Source: Bacteroidales bacterium UBA6445 (GTDB lineage Bacteria; Bacteroidota; Bacteroidia; Bacteroidales; UBA932). Taken from it: a stretch of 64,000 nucleotides of DNA. Made by a program: the position numbers and the translations under genes. Under the pieces are notes generated by a model. The model was not told the DNA's origin. It did not search any database and was given only the letters and a program-made list of their open reading frames with translations. Shown piece after piece: positions 16,143-25,230 of this stretch (positions are counted from its first letter, which is position 1; every line of letters starts with the position of its first letter). Location: assembly GCA_002439585.1 (NCBI GenBank), contig DJOF01000021.1:95171-159170 (forward strand), written 5' to 3'.

Positions 16143-17475
16143 GGCTTTTCAAAGAACATATACGCATATAGATGCGATAACCAAGGCTACAGTGTCCCTG
16201 AAAGTCTCCGGTGTTGCCAACGATGAACTCGCAACCGTTGGAGGGCGTCTTGCCCAGGTGGTTAAGACAAAAGGTGATGCTGTCACCCTCCAGGTGTTTG
16301 CCGGAACGGAAGGCATTGCCACTGACGCGGAGGTATCGTTTCTCGGAGCACCACCCACGCTTAAGGTCAGCGATCAGCTCTCAGGACGTTTCTTCAATGC
16401 TTACGGTCGTCCTATAGATGGCGGACCGGAAGTAGAAGGTGAGGAAAGAGAGATTGGAGGGCCGTCAGTCAATCCATATAAGAGAAGGCAGCCTTCGGAG
16501 TTGATACCTACCGGTATTGCCGGCATTGACCTCAACAATACGATCGTTTCTGGACAGAAGATCCCTTTCTTTGCAGACCCTGACCAGCCTTACAATCAGG
16601 TCATGGCAGATGTCGCCATGAGGGCGGATGTGGACAAGATCATACTTGGAGGCATGGGACTCAGCAATGACGACTATCTGTTCTTCCGCCACGCTTTCGA
16701 GTCGGCAGGAGCCTTAGACAGGATCATAAGTTTTGTCAACACCACTGAAGAGCCTCCTGTGGAGCGGCTTCTTATACCGGACATGACACTTGCAGCGGCA
16801 GAGTATTTTGCAGTTGACAAAAATCAGAAAGTCCTTGTGCTTCTTACCGATATGACCCTGTATGCGGATGCCTTGAGTATAGTGTCCAATCGTATGGATC
16901 AGATTCCTTCCAAGGACTCCATGCCGGGTTCTCTGTATTCCGACCTCGCGAAAATCTACGAGAAGGCCGTGCAACTTCCTTCAGGCGGCTCCATTACCAT
17001 CATTGCAGTTACGACACTAAACGACGGTGACATCACCCACGCCATTCCGGACAATACCGGTTATATAACTGAAGGCCAGCTTTATCTGAGGGCTGATGCT
17101 GATTCTGGTAAGGTCATCATTGACCCGTTCCGTTCCCTGTCGAGGCTCAAGCAGCATGTGCAGGGCAAGAAGACAAGGGAAGACCACAGTCAGGTGATGA
17201 ATGCCGGAGTAAGGCTTTATGCCGATGCCCAGAATGCCAAGACCAAACTTGAGAACGGCTTTGACCTCAGCGACTATGATCACCGTTGTCTCGCTTATGC
17301 AAAGGAATATGCGACGAGACTTCTGTCAATAGATGTTAATATTCCTATTGATGAGATGTTGGACACAGCCTGGGAACTGTTCGCCAAATATTTCTCTAAA
17401 GCTGAGACAGGTATCAAGCAGGTATTCATCGACAAATATTGGCCCTCTGGAGCAGAAGGCAAGAAGATGAGCTGA
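16132..17475 (+). CDS. atpB: V-type ATPase regulatory subunit B
   Basis: Non-catalytic head subunit alternating with A, 447 aa. It lacks a Walker A P-loop, as expected, and has FFADPDQPYNQ where that loop would be. It retains the family stretches GRPIDGGP, PSNRMDQIP-like IVSNRMDQIPSKDSMPG, and the C-terminal LSRLKQHVQGKKTREDH. The start lies inside the 3' end of atpA. It contributes the arginine finger side of the ATP sites in known structures. Confidence 0.97.
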   Translation: MANKAFQRTYTHIDAITKATVSLKVSGVANDELATVGGRLAQVVKTKGDAVTLQVFAGTEGIATDAEVSFLGAPPTLKVSDQLSGRFFNAYGRPIDGGPEVEGEEREIGGPSVNPYKRRQPSELIPTGIAGIDLNNTIVSGQKIPFFADPDQPYNQVMADVAMRADVDKIILGGMGLSNDDYLFFRHAFESAGALDRIISFVNTTEEPPVERLLIPDMTLAAAEYFAVDKNQKVLVLLTDMTLYADALSIVSNRMDQIPSKDSMPGSLYSDLAKIYEKAVQLPSGGSITIIAVTTLNDGDITHAIPDNTGYITEGQLYLRADADSGKVIIDPFRSLSRLKQHVQGKKTREDHSQVMNAGVRLYADAQNAKTKLENGFDLSDYDHRCLAYAKEYATRLLSIDVNIPIDEMLDTAWELFAKYFSKAETGIKQVFIDKYWPSGAEGKKMS

Positions 17476-17476
17476 T

Positions 17477-18091
17477 ATGGCAATTAGATTCCAATATAAC
17501 AAGACATCTCTCAACAATCTCGGCAAGCAGCTAAAGATGCGCCAAAAAGCTCTCCCGACTCTTCAGAACAAGGAGTCTGCCCTGCGCATGGAAGTGCGGA
17601 AGGCCAAGGAGAAGTCGGAAGCACTCTTGAGCGAGCTTGAGTCTGCCATGCGAAAGTACGACTATATGGCTCCTCTGTGGAACGAGTTTGAGAGCGGTTT
17701 GGTATCAATAACAGATGTGGATCTTGTGACCGTGAAGCTTGCAGGAGTCAAGACTCCGGAGCTGAAGGAGATCCATTATGAGATACGTCCTTTCAATGCC
17801 TTTGTCAAGCCGGCATGGTATGCTCTCGGGGTGGATATTCTCAAGACAATGACCAGGTTGGGCATTGAGTCCGAGATCTATGCCCAGAAGAGCAAGATCC
17901 TTGACTATCAGAGGAAGAAGACTACTCAGAAAGTCAATCTGTATGAGAAAGTCCAGATCCCAGGATATCAGGAAGCCATAAGGAAAATCAAGCGCTACAT
18001 GGAGGATGAAGACAATCTCAGCAAAGCAGCTTCCAAGATAGTGAAGCAGCGTCATGAGGAAGAAGAGGCTGTGGGGGAGCCTGCCGTATGA
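17477..18091 (+). CDS. atpD: V-type ATPase central-stalk subunit D
   Basis: This 204-aa protein begins MAIRFQYNKTSLNNLGKQL and has the typical long N- and C-terminal helices of the rotor shaft (residues 12-65 and 125-200) that form a coiled coil inside the A3B3 head. It starts 1 nt after the subunit B stop codon and overlaps subunit I by 4 nt (ATGA). No subunit F gene, the usual partner of D, follows. Confidence 0.93.
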   Translation: MAIRFQYNKTSLNNLGKQLKMRQKALPTLQNKESALRMEVRKAKEKSEALLSELESAMRKYDYMAPLWNEFESGLVSITDVDLVTVKLAGVKTPELKEIHYEIRPFNAFVKPAWYALGVDILKTMTRLGIESEIYAQKSKILDYQRKKTTQKVNLYEKVQIPGYQEAIRKIKRYMEDEDNLSKAASKIVKQRHEEEEAVGEPAV

Positions 18092-19929
18092 TCACACAGA
18101 TGATGAAATACTCGTTCATTCTTCTTTCTGATGACGAGAATAGGTTCATGGACCGCATCCGTGACCTCGGAGTCGTGGATATATCTCGCTCTGCAAAGCC
18201 AGTAGATTCCTCTTCGACAGCCATTATGGACAAGACTGCGAAAGTAAGGAAGGCAGTGTCAATATTGCAACGGACTGATTTCTCCAAGGACGCTGATTCC
18301 GCTGCGATAGAGGCGAAAGCAAGCAAGAGTGCGGCTAAAGATAAGAATGCAGAGTCATTGGCAGATGAGGTGTTCTCTCTTAAGGATCGTCTTGAGCAAC
18401 TTCGTTCCGAGATCACTGCAAAGAGCAAGGAGGTAGCTTTGCTCAGCCCTTGGGGCGTGTATGATAAGGCAAGGCTCGACTCCTTGGCTGGGGAGGGCGT
18501 CCATGTGCATTATTTCAGTGTCCGGAAGAAAAAATTCTCTCCCGTATGGGCTTCTCAGGTGGCACTTCAGGTAGTCAGCGATGACGGCGACATAGTACGT
18601 TTCGTGACCCTCACATATGGGGATGAGAAATGTCCCTTGCCTATCTCAGAATGCGATGCGCCGCAAAGTACTGTGACAGAAGTATCAGCATCCTTGGCAG
18701 CGCTTAAGGAAGAGGAATTGGGCTGCAAGGCAGCTCTGCTTACAATGAAGTCGGCTATCCCTGAGCTTGAGGCTGAATATGCGTCTCTGGCAGAGGCTCT
18801 TGATATGTATCTTGCCAAAGTTTCAGGGGAGAAATCTTCTGAGAATATGGTGGTCACATACGAGGGCTTTGCTCCTGTACAAGACGATGAGAGACTGTGC
18901 AAGGCTTTCGATACTATGGATGTATATTACCTGAAGTCCAAGGCTACTGATGCGGATAATCCGCCTATCAAGTTGCACAACAACCGCTTTGTCAGGATGT
19001 TCGAGGTCTTGACGGGTATGTACGGACTTCCTGCCTACAACGAATTTGACCCGACTCCGATACTCGGGCCTTTCTTCCTGCTCTTCTTTGCCATGTGTCT
19101 CGGAGATGCAGGATATGGGATGTTGCTTGTAGCGGCAGGGATACTTCTTCGTAAGAAAATGCCTTCGATGGCACCACTTGTGACCACGCTTGGCTGTGCG
19201 ACTATAGTTGTCGGCTTCATTCTCGGCACGTTCTTCGGTATTAGTCTTCCGGACGCTGCCTGGATTCCTTCATGGATGAAGAAATGCATGATAACCGGTA
19301 CAATCATGGGATTCAGCACGCAGATGGTGCTTGCAATTGGTATCGGAGTCTTCCATATATGTCTGGCCATGATTGTGAAAGCCCTTTGCTATACAAAACG
19401 AGGCGGTCTTCGCTCTACAGTCAGCAATTGGGCATGGATCTTCCTTATCGTAGGATGCATCTGCACAGGAGGACTTGCACTTGCAGGAGTTATAGACAAC
19501 TCCATAACCAAGGTTGTGATAATTGTCATCGGAGTCTTGTCCGCTCTCGGCATCTTTGTATTCAATACACCGGGACGCAACCCTCTTATAAATATAGGGG
19601 CAGGACTTTGGGATACTTACAATATGGCAACCGGACTTATGGGTGACGTGCTCAGCTATATAAGACTCTATGCCCTTGGGCTTGCTGGAGGTATGCTCGG
19701 CATGGCTTTCAATACAATAGCCGGTCTCGTGTTTGACGGCATCCCTGTACCGGGACTCAATTGGCTGTTTTTTGTGATTGTGCTGCTAGCGGGCCATGCA
19801 TTGAACATTGGGATGTCTTGTCTTGGGGCTTTCGTGCATCCTCTCCGTCTGACGTTTGTAGAGTATTTCAAGAACTCCGGATATGAAGGTACAGGCAAGA
19901 GATACAGGCCCTTGGCTAATAATATGTAG
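18088..19929 (+). CDS. atpI: V-type ATPase membrane subunit I (a-subunit)
   Basis: This 613-aa stator subunit carries the ion half-channels. The N-terminal ~310 residues are cytoplasmic with long helices (collar region). The C-terminal half has about seven to eight transmembrane helices, starting with the family motif around PTPILGPFFLLFFAMCLGDA. The late helix SYIRLYALGLAGGMLGMAFN contains the essential arginine (SYIRLYALG). It overlaps atpD by 4 nt and is followed 53 nt later by atpK. Confidence 0.95.
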   Translation: MITQMMKYSFILLSDDENRFMDRIRDLGVVDISRSAKPVDSSSTAIMDKTAKVRKAVSILQRTDFSKDADSAAIEAKASKSAAKDKNAESLADEVFSLKDRLEQLRSEITAKSKEVALLSPWGVYDKARLDSLAGEGVHVHYFSVRKKKFSPVWASQVALQVVSDDGDIVRFVTLTYGDEKCPLPISECDAPQSTVTEVSASLAALKEEELGCKAALLTMKSAIPELEAEYASLAEALDMYLAKVSGEKSSENMVVTYEGFAPVQDDERLCKAFDTMDVYYLKSKATDADNPPIKLHNNRFVRMFEVLTGMYGLPAYNEFDPTPILGPFFLLFFAMCLGDAGYGMLLVAAGILLRKKMPSMAPLVTTLGCATIVVGFILGTFFGISLPDAAWIPSWMKKCMITGTIMGFSTQMVLAIGIGVFHICLAMIVKALCYTKRGGLRSTVSNWAWIFLIVGCICTGGLALAGVIDNSITKVVIIVIGVLSALGIFVFNTPGRNPLINIGAGLWDTYNMATGLMGDVLSYIRLYALGLAGGMLGMAFNTIAGLVFDGIPVPGLNWLFFVIVLLAGHALNIGMSCLGAFVHPLRLTFVEYFKNSGYEGTGKRYRPLANNM

Positions 19930-19982
19930 GGCAAGGCGAATTGCTTGGTGTATGGATATAACAATAAATTAACAATATTAGT

Positions 19983-20417
19983 ATGAATGAAATTTTAGGT
20001 TATCTCGGCCTCGGCCTGATGTTCGGCCTTGCCGGAATCGGAAGTGCTATCGGAACGACGATCTCAGGCAATGCCGCTGAAGGTGCTCTGAAGAAAATGC
20101 CCGAGAAATCGGCCAACTACATGGTACTTTCGGCAATTCCCTCATCTCAGGGACTTTACGGATTTGTTGCCTTCCTTATGTGGATACTCAATGATAAGTT
20201 TACTGATATGGCGACAAACGGACCTCTTTTCTTCGGTGTCGGTGTGACTGTAGGTCTTACTTGTATGCTTTCCGGTATACGTCAGGGCCAGATATGTGCA
20301 AACGGTATCGTAGGTATCTCTCAAGGACATGACGTATTTACCAATACCATGATCTATGCAGCATTCCCTGAGCTTTATGCGATTCTTTCCCTTGTAGCCG
20401 CTATCATGGTGCTGTAA
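19983..20417 (+). CDS. atpK: V-type ATPase rotor-ring subunit K (c-subunit)
   Basis: This 144-aa protein is two fused helical hairpins (four transmembrane helices), the usual V-type proteolipid. Aligned by eye with Enterococcus hirae NtpK, the Na+ ligands appear kept: Gln65 in PSSQGLYGF, with Ser for Thr64, Gln110 in SGIRQGQ, and Glu139 in FPELYAIL. This suggests Na+ rather than H+ coupling, as an inference from a manual alignment. Last gene of the operon, followed by a terminator. Confidence 0.95.
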   Translation: MNEILGYLGLGLMFGLAGIGSAIGTTISGNAAEGALKKMPEKSANYMVLSAIPSSQGLYGFVAFLMWILNDKFTDMATNGPLFFGVGVTVGLTCMLSGIRQGQICANGIVGISQGHDVFTNTMIYAAFPELYAILSLVAAIMVL

Positions 20418-20444
20418 CAAGAGGCTATATGTTAAGATATCTTT

Positions 20445-20482
20445 GGGGGACTCGGATTACGTTTCGAGCCTCCCATTTTATT
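20445..20482 (+). terminator. Probable terminator of the V-ATPase operon
   Basis: GGGGGACTCG (20445-20454) pairs with CGAGCCTCCC (20465-20474), allowing one or two mismatches, around a 10-nt loop. It is followed by ATTTTATTT. It lies 28 nt after the atpK stop codon. Confidence 0.65.
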
Positions 20483-20600
20483 TATCCTTTACCCAGTACT
20501 CTCGGGCATAAAATATGCTATAAAATTAGTTTGATGTACGGGATTTGGCTTTCGGAAATTTCAGATTCTATGAGCATCCCGATTTTACGATGACGAGACA

Positions 20601-22235
20601 ATGGGCAAAACTATAATTTATCAGATGCTTCCGCGTCTGTGGGGTAATATGTGTGGGGATAGGAAGCGTTCCGGCACTCTTGAAGAGAACGGCAGTGGCA
20701 GATTTTCTGGGATAGATACACCGACACTGTCCTATCTCAAAGGACTTGGAGTGACCCATGTATGGTATACAGGTGTTATCCGTCATGCCACTACAGAGTC
20801 CTCTGACGGCAATAAGCCTTCTTCCTCTGACTGGGTTAAGGGCAAGGCCGGATCCCCTTATTCGATAACGGACTATTATGACGTCAATCCGTATCTTGCT
20901 GATGACCCTAATGACAGGATGGCAGAGTTCAAGGCTTTGGTCGACAGGACACACGAGGCTGGGCTCAAGGTTTTAATCGATTTTGTCCCCAACCATGTTG
21001 CGCGTGACTACAAGGCTTTCACAACTGAGCATCCCTCACCGACAGGTTGTCCAGCTCTCGGTTGCAACGATGACAATACTCTACACTGGAAAGTAGAAAA
21101 TGACTTCTTCTACTATCCGGGGAAACCTCTTGTGCTTCCAGTCCGTAACCAGACATATAGAGAATTTCCGGCCATGGCTTCGGGCAATGCTTATACTCCT
21201 TCTCCCGGAATCAATGATTGGTACGATACAGTCAAGCTCAATTATTGCGATTCACGTTCCATGACTTGGGACAAGATGGCTGATATTGTGATGTTCTGGG
21301 CAGACAAGGGAGTTGACGGTTTTAGGTGCGATATGGTCGAACTTGTCCCCCCAGCTTTCTTCAGATGGTTGATCGCCAAGGTGAAGGCTGTGCATCCACA
21401 GATAGTGTTCGTGGCTGAGGTATACCAGAAAACGTTGTATTCCAAGTATATACGAGATGTAGGCTTCGATATGCTATATGATAAGTCCGGTATGTACGAT
21501 GCTCTCCGAGCCATAGTTGAGAAAAATGTGGGGGATGCCAATACACCGGTAGAGGACTGGCAGTCTGCAAGACGGCTCACGTGGAACTGGCAGTCTCTCG
21601 GTGACCTTCAGCCGTATATGCTCAATTTCCTTGAAAATCATGACGAGCAGAGATTTGCCTCTGATTTCTTCGGCAGAGATGCACACAACTGCTTTGCAGC
21701 CTTGTATGCGTCCTTGTATTTCAATCGGGCCTCATTCATGCTCTATGCTGGAGAAGAGATAGGAGAGAGGGGGATGGATAGAGAAGGATTCAGCGGCATT
21801 GACGGGAGAACATCCATTTTTGACTGGTGGGCGCCTGACACTTTGTGCCGTCTTTACCGTCATATACACGGAGATCGAGAAGCCCTTACTGAAGACGAGA
21901 AGTCCCTTCTTGAGAGATTTCGGCATGCGATTTCATTCGCATCAGCTGACGATGCAATAAGCAATGGAACCATGTATGACCTGTGTTATTGCAATATGGG
22001 CTCGAAAGGTTTTGATGCGGACAGGCATTTTGCATTCTTAAGAGACCATGAAGAGGAGACGCTTCTTGTTGTATGCAACTTCTCTGAACATGAAGCAGAT
22101 ATGGACATAGTGATCCCTCAACATGCCTTCCAATGGATGGAGATGCCGGAGAGTACGAAACTCAACCATAGCCGACCTATCCATGTTCGTGTCGGAGCTA
22201 TGGATGGGATCGTTATTAAGATATGCGGACAATAG
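20601..22235 (+). CDS. Cytoplasmic alpha-amylase family (GH13) enzyme
   Basis: This 544-aa (beta/alpha)8 glycoside hydrolase hydrolyses or rearranges alpha-glucans. Conserved region I is DFVPNH (127-132). The nucleophile is Asp244 in GFRCDMVE, the acid/base Glu273 in VAEVY and the third acid Asp348 in ENHDEQR, all present. There is no signal peptide, so it probably acts on intracellular glycogen or imported maltodextrin. The C-terminal beta domain (about 455-544) closes the protein. The exact subfamily is not determined. It overlaps the 3' end of the convergent receiver/PPDK_N gene by 20 nt. Confidence 0.92.
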   Translation: MGKTIIYQMLPRLWGNMCGDRKRSGTLEENGSGRFSGIDTPTLSYLKGLGVTHVWYTGVIRHATTESSDGNKPSSSDWVKGKAGSPYSITDYYDVNPYLADDPNDRMAEFKALVDRTHEAGLKVLIDFVPNHVARDYKAFTTEHPSPTGCPALGCNDDNTLHWKVENDFFYYPGKPLVLPVRNQTYREFPAMASGNAYTPSPGINDWYDTVKLNYCDSRSMTWDKMADIVMFWADKGVDGFRCDMVELVPPAFFRWLIAKVKAVHPQIVFVAEVYQKTLYSKYIRDVGFDMLYDKSGMYDALRAIVEKNVGDANTPVEDWQSARRLTWNWQSLGDLQPYMLNFLENHDEQRFASDFFGRDAHNCFAALYASLYFNRASFMLYAGEEIGERGMDREGFSGIDGRTSIFDWWAPDTLCRLYRHIHGDREALTEDEKSLLERFRHAISFASADDAISNGTMYDLCYCNMGSKGFDADRHFAFLRDHEEETLLVVCNFSEHEADMDIVIPQHAFQWMEMPESTKLNHSRPIHVRVGAMDGIVIKICGQ

Positions 22236-25230
22236 CAGCAACCTTTTCATTCAAGATTCCTGCGACTGCTTTGCCTGAGTCCCTGTCTATATATAGGCAG
22301 AAATTGTCCGGAACTTTCCTTATGGAAGCAAAACCTTCATGTGCGACAGCTGGGAGTGAGGATATGGCTTCGAAGTCCAGACTACCGTCTCGTGTCACAG
22401 TATTGACCGTAAGGTAGCCTATGCCGAGAGAGGTTATATTCTGAAAAAAATGAGTGCCCTGGCTCGGCTCAACATTGAATCCTGGCATGGAGTATTCCAC
22501 AATAGCTCTTGCCTCTGAGATATCGCTCCAGCATACGGGTATTCCGAGATTAGGATCCGATGACCCCCATCTTCCCGGTCCGATAAGAATGTATCCCTCG
22601 TCCGAGGCCTTGAAACTCTCATTGATACCTGCTATCTCTGCGGCCATCTCGACACTGCGTGAAGAATCGAAATCTTCAGGGCAGATGAAGACAATATTGC
22701 GTATCCCTTTGACAAATCCGACTCCGAGCGCCTTTGATGAATAGATAAACGGAGGCTGCTCCATTCTTGAGATGACTGATTCGATGGTAGTGTGCTCATT
22801 TTGCGCGTACATGCTTATTGGCCTTACCTGCAAGAGATTGAATGACAATTGCCCCCCACTTCCCATATCTGCTGCGAACTCAATCTCTACTTCACACTGA
22901 AGTTCATTGCGGCAGATATCCATTATCTTGACAAGCACATCTGCAAGTGGGAAGCGTCCGTATTTGAGCAGAGTGTCGAAAGTGACAATCTTCGGCCCCC
23001 AGGCAGTGACTCCTGGCACAATTCTCTCGTCAGACATATCGTAGGTAGACAATATGGCAGCAGGGTCTGGAAATTCGCTGACAAGATCTGTGATACTTTT
23101 GCGTACGAAGTTAACGCTCTCATTTCGGGAGATCTTGAATGCTCCGGGCCTGAGGTCGAGTGCAAAAAACTCTTTCTGTCCGTCTCTGAGTGCAAGTTCA
23201 CTCTGAGAGAGTTGGAGTATTTTCTTGGGATATCTCGGATTGAACCTCAGGGTCTTGTCTCCTTCCACGACTCCCTTTCCGAGCCCTGCCACAATGTTGA
23301 TAATCCCCTCAGAGGCTTTCTCTTTGCCGATAGGATAGAAATTGACACTTCTTGCCACTCCTGACAGCATCGGATAGAAAAAACCACTGTGCTCGCTGCC
23401 ACAGATATCCTGTACTATTACAGCCATCTTTTCCTCGCTTTGCAGGTTTCCTGTTGTCTGTATATATGTGCGGCTTCCTGCATAGAATGCAGATGCATAG
23501 ACACTTTTGATAGCTTTGTCAAGCATTCTGAGCATCTGATCCTTATTCTCTGTGAGAGGGATCATGTAAGTCGAATACACTCCAGCAAATGGCTGGTAGT
23601 TGCTGTCCTCAAGGAATGAACTTGACCTTATCGCAAGAGGGGAGTCCACTGTGTCGAGATAGCATCTGAGGTATGTGACAAGAGTCTCTGGAAGACGAGA
23701 AGCTACAAATTCGGACAGTATCTCATCGTCTGAGAGCTCGGAGTCGATCACGTACTGGAGTCCATTCTCAAGTATGAAACTGTCGAAGAAGTCAGTCGTG
23801 ATGACGATACTTCTTGGTATTGAGATCTCGGTTTCAGAATATTTGTCCGAGAGCGAATATTTGTCTATCAGTTTGTTGAGAAATGCAAGTCCTCTTGCCT
23901 TGCCTCCCATCGACCCGTCCCCGAGACGGGCAAATGATACAGATCTCTCATAGTTGAGCGGTGAGAATTCAGCTATTATGCCTCTTCCCATGGCTTTGTG
24001 ATATGCCTTTACTTCCCTGATCAGGAATTCTCTGGCCTCAGATGCCTTCTCGTGGTGCTCGGACCTGAATACATTGCCAAGTTCGAAAAGTCCACGGGCA
24101 AAGAACCATTTAGAGAACATATTGCGCGAGGTATTGCTGACCAGGATATTGTCAGGAACTTTGTTGATCACCTCTTCAAGTTCGCGAAGGTTGGCAGCCC
24201 TACCGTATTCCCGACCTCTCTTGTCCGTGAATACGAAATCTCCGAACCCGAATTCCTCCTTGAGGTAGTCCGAGAGTTGCAGGAATAGAGTACGGGAAAA
24301 TTTCTTCAGAAATCCTACATTGAGGCTTCCGGCTGTCTCTACAAGGCCAGACTGTGCAGACTGAAGCAGTATAGGCATGCGAGGGTCATCCTCGCGGATA
24401 AGTTTCACAAGGTTGATACCGGCGTCAAGCCTCTCAAGCTTGGGAGAATCTCCGCGGTGTACTACCATTCCGATGTCGGATATAATTCCGAGGAAATGCC
24501 CCCTGTATCTCTCGTATGTCTTCACGGCATCATCGTAGCAGGTTGCAAGCAGGATCTTAGGTCTGGAACGCTTGAGGTTTTTCTGCTGGTCCTCGTTGAG
24601 CGTCTCCTTGAGGAACTCATTGCTCTGAGTTAGCACGAGCTTGTATAGCTCAGGGAGATATGTCGAGTAGTACCTTATGGAATCTTCGGCAAGGAGGATT
24701 GCCTGTACTCCGATGTCGAGAATATCGTTTTCTGCATTCTGCTTGTCTTCAAAGAGTTTGATGATTGCAAGGATCAGGTCTGCATTGCCGTGCCAGCTGA
24801 ACACGAAATCTACTGCTGAATCTGGTCTTGAGGTGATCTTCTTGCGTATCTGCTTAGAATAGTGCATCAGAAGGACGAATGGCATCATCTTGCCTTCGCG
24901 TTTAAGGTCAGCGGCAAGAGGGAAAATATCGCTATCGACTTCATTGTACATGCAGATGATCATGTCTATATCCGGCTCCTGAGCAAGAGTCTTCCTTGCT
25001 GCAGAGGCCGATTCTGCCCATACGAAAGTAGGCGGGTCAGACATGTTGAGTCCTATGTATTCCTTGTGGACCTGAGACTCTATCTGCCCGTCCTCCTCCA
25101 TTATGAAAGCGTCATAGTTGCTGCAGATCATCAAGATTCGCCTGATCCTGAAATGCAACAATGAGCTGTACCTTATCTTGCCTCTACGGCCTGTTGCATA
25201 CGCCTGCGAGGGTAACCCCTGTGATGCCAT
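22216..25230 (-). CDS. Two receiver-like domains fused to a PEP/pyruvate-binding (PPDK_N) domain
   Basis: A 1004-aa hybrid protein. Residues 31-165 look like a degenerate response-regulator receiver lacking the acceptor Asp (DMIICMY at that strand). Residues 176-325 form a fuller receiver with acid pair Glu182-Asp183 (LLAEDS), acceptor Asp252 (IISDIGM), Ser291 and a Lys at 309-310. From about 430 comes an ATP-grasp-type PPDK_N domain (GDGSMGGKARGLAFLNKLI, IRSSSFLEDS, LLQVRPIS). No phosphohistidine or PEP-binding domain follows; instead a ~170-residue C-terminus with GPGRWGSSDPNLGIPV. Homologues are annotated in Bacteroidota as PEP/pyruvate-binding proteins; the function is unknown. The start overlaps the DeoR stop (TAATG), implying coupling. 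Confidence 0.85.
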   Translation of the reverse strand: MASQGLPSQAYATGRRGKIRYSSLLHFRIRRILMICSNYDAFIMEEDGQIESQVHKEYIGLNMSDPPTFVWAESASAARKTLAQEPDIDMIICMYNEVDSDIFPLAADLKREGKMMPFVLLMHYSKQIRKKITSRPDSAVDFVFSWHGNADLILAIIKLFEDKQNAENDILDIGVQAILLAEDSIRYYSTYLPELYKLVLTQSNEFLKETLNEDQQKNLKRSRPKILLATCYDDAVKTYERYRGHFLGIISDIGMVVHRGDSPKLERLDAGINLVKLIREDDPRMPILLQSAQSGLVETAGSLNVGFLKKFSRTLFLQLSDYLKEEFGFGDFVFTDKRGREYGRAANLRELEEVINKVPDNILVSNTSRNMFSKWFFARGLFELGNVFRSEHHEKASEAREFLIREVKAYHKAMGRGIIAEFSPLNYERSVSFARLGDGSMGGKARGLAFLNKLIDKYSLSDKYSETEISIPRSIVITTDFFDSFILENGLQYVIDSELSDDEILSEFVASRLPETLVTYLRCYLDTVDSPLAIRSSSFLEDSNYQPFAGVYSTYMIPLTENKDQMLRMLDKAIKSVYASAFYAGSRTYIQTTGNLQSEEKMAVIVQDICGSEHSGFFYPMLSGVARSVNFYPIGKEKASEGIINIVAGLGKGVVEGDKTLRFNPRYPKKILQLSQSELALRDGQKEFFALDLRPGAFKISRNESVNFVRKSITDLVSEFPDPAAILSTYDMSDERIVPGVTAWGPKIVTFDTLLKYGRFPLADVLVKIMDICRNELQCEVEIEFAADMGSGGQLSFNLLQVRPISMYAQNEHTTIESVISRMEQPPFIYSSKALGVGFVKGIRNIVFICPEDFDSSRSVEMAAEIAGINESFKASDEGYILIGPGRWGSSDPNLGIPVCWSDISEARAIVEYSMPGFNVEPSQGTHFFQNITSLGIGYLTVNTVTRDGSLDFEAISSLPAVAHEGFASIRKVPDNFCLYIDRDSGKAVAGILNEKVAAIVRIS

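Noticed and set aside
22216..25230. Annotation as PEP synthase or pyruvate phosphate dikinase
   Set aside because: The phosphohistidine and PEP-binding domains are missing. A complete PPDK is encoded at 32565-35297.
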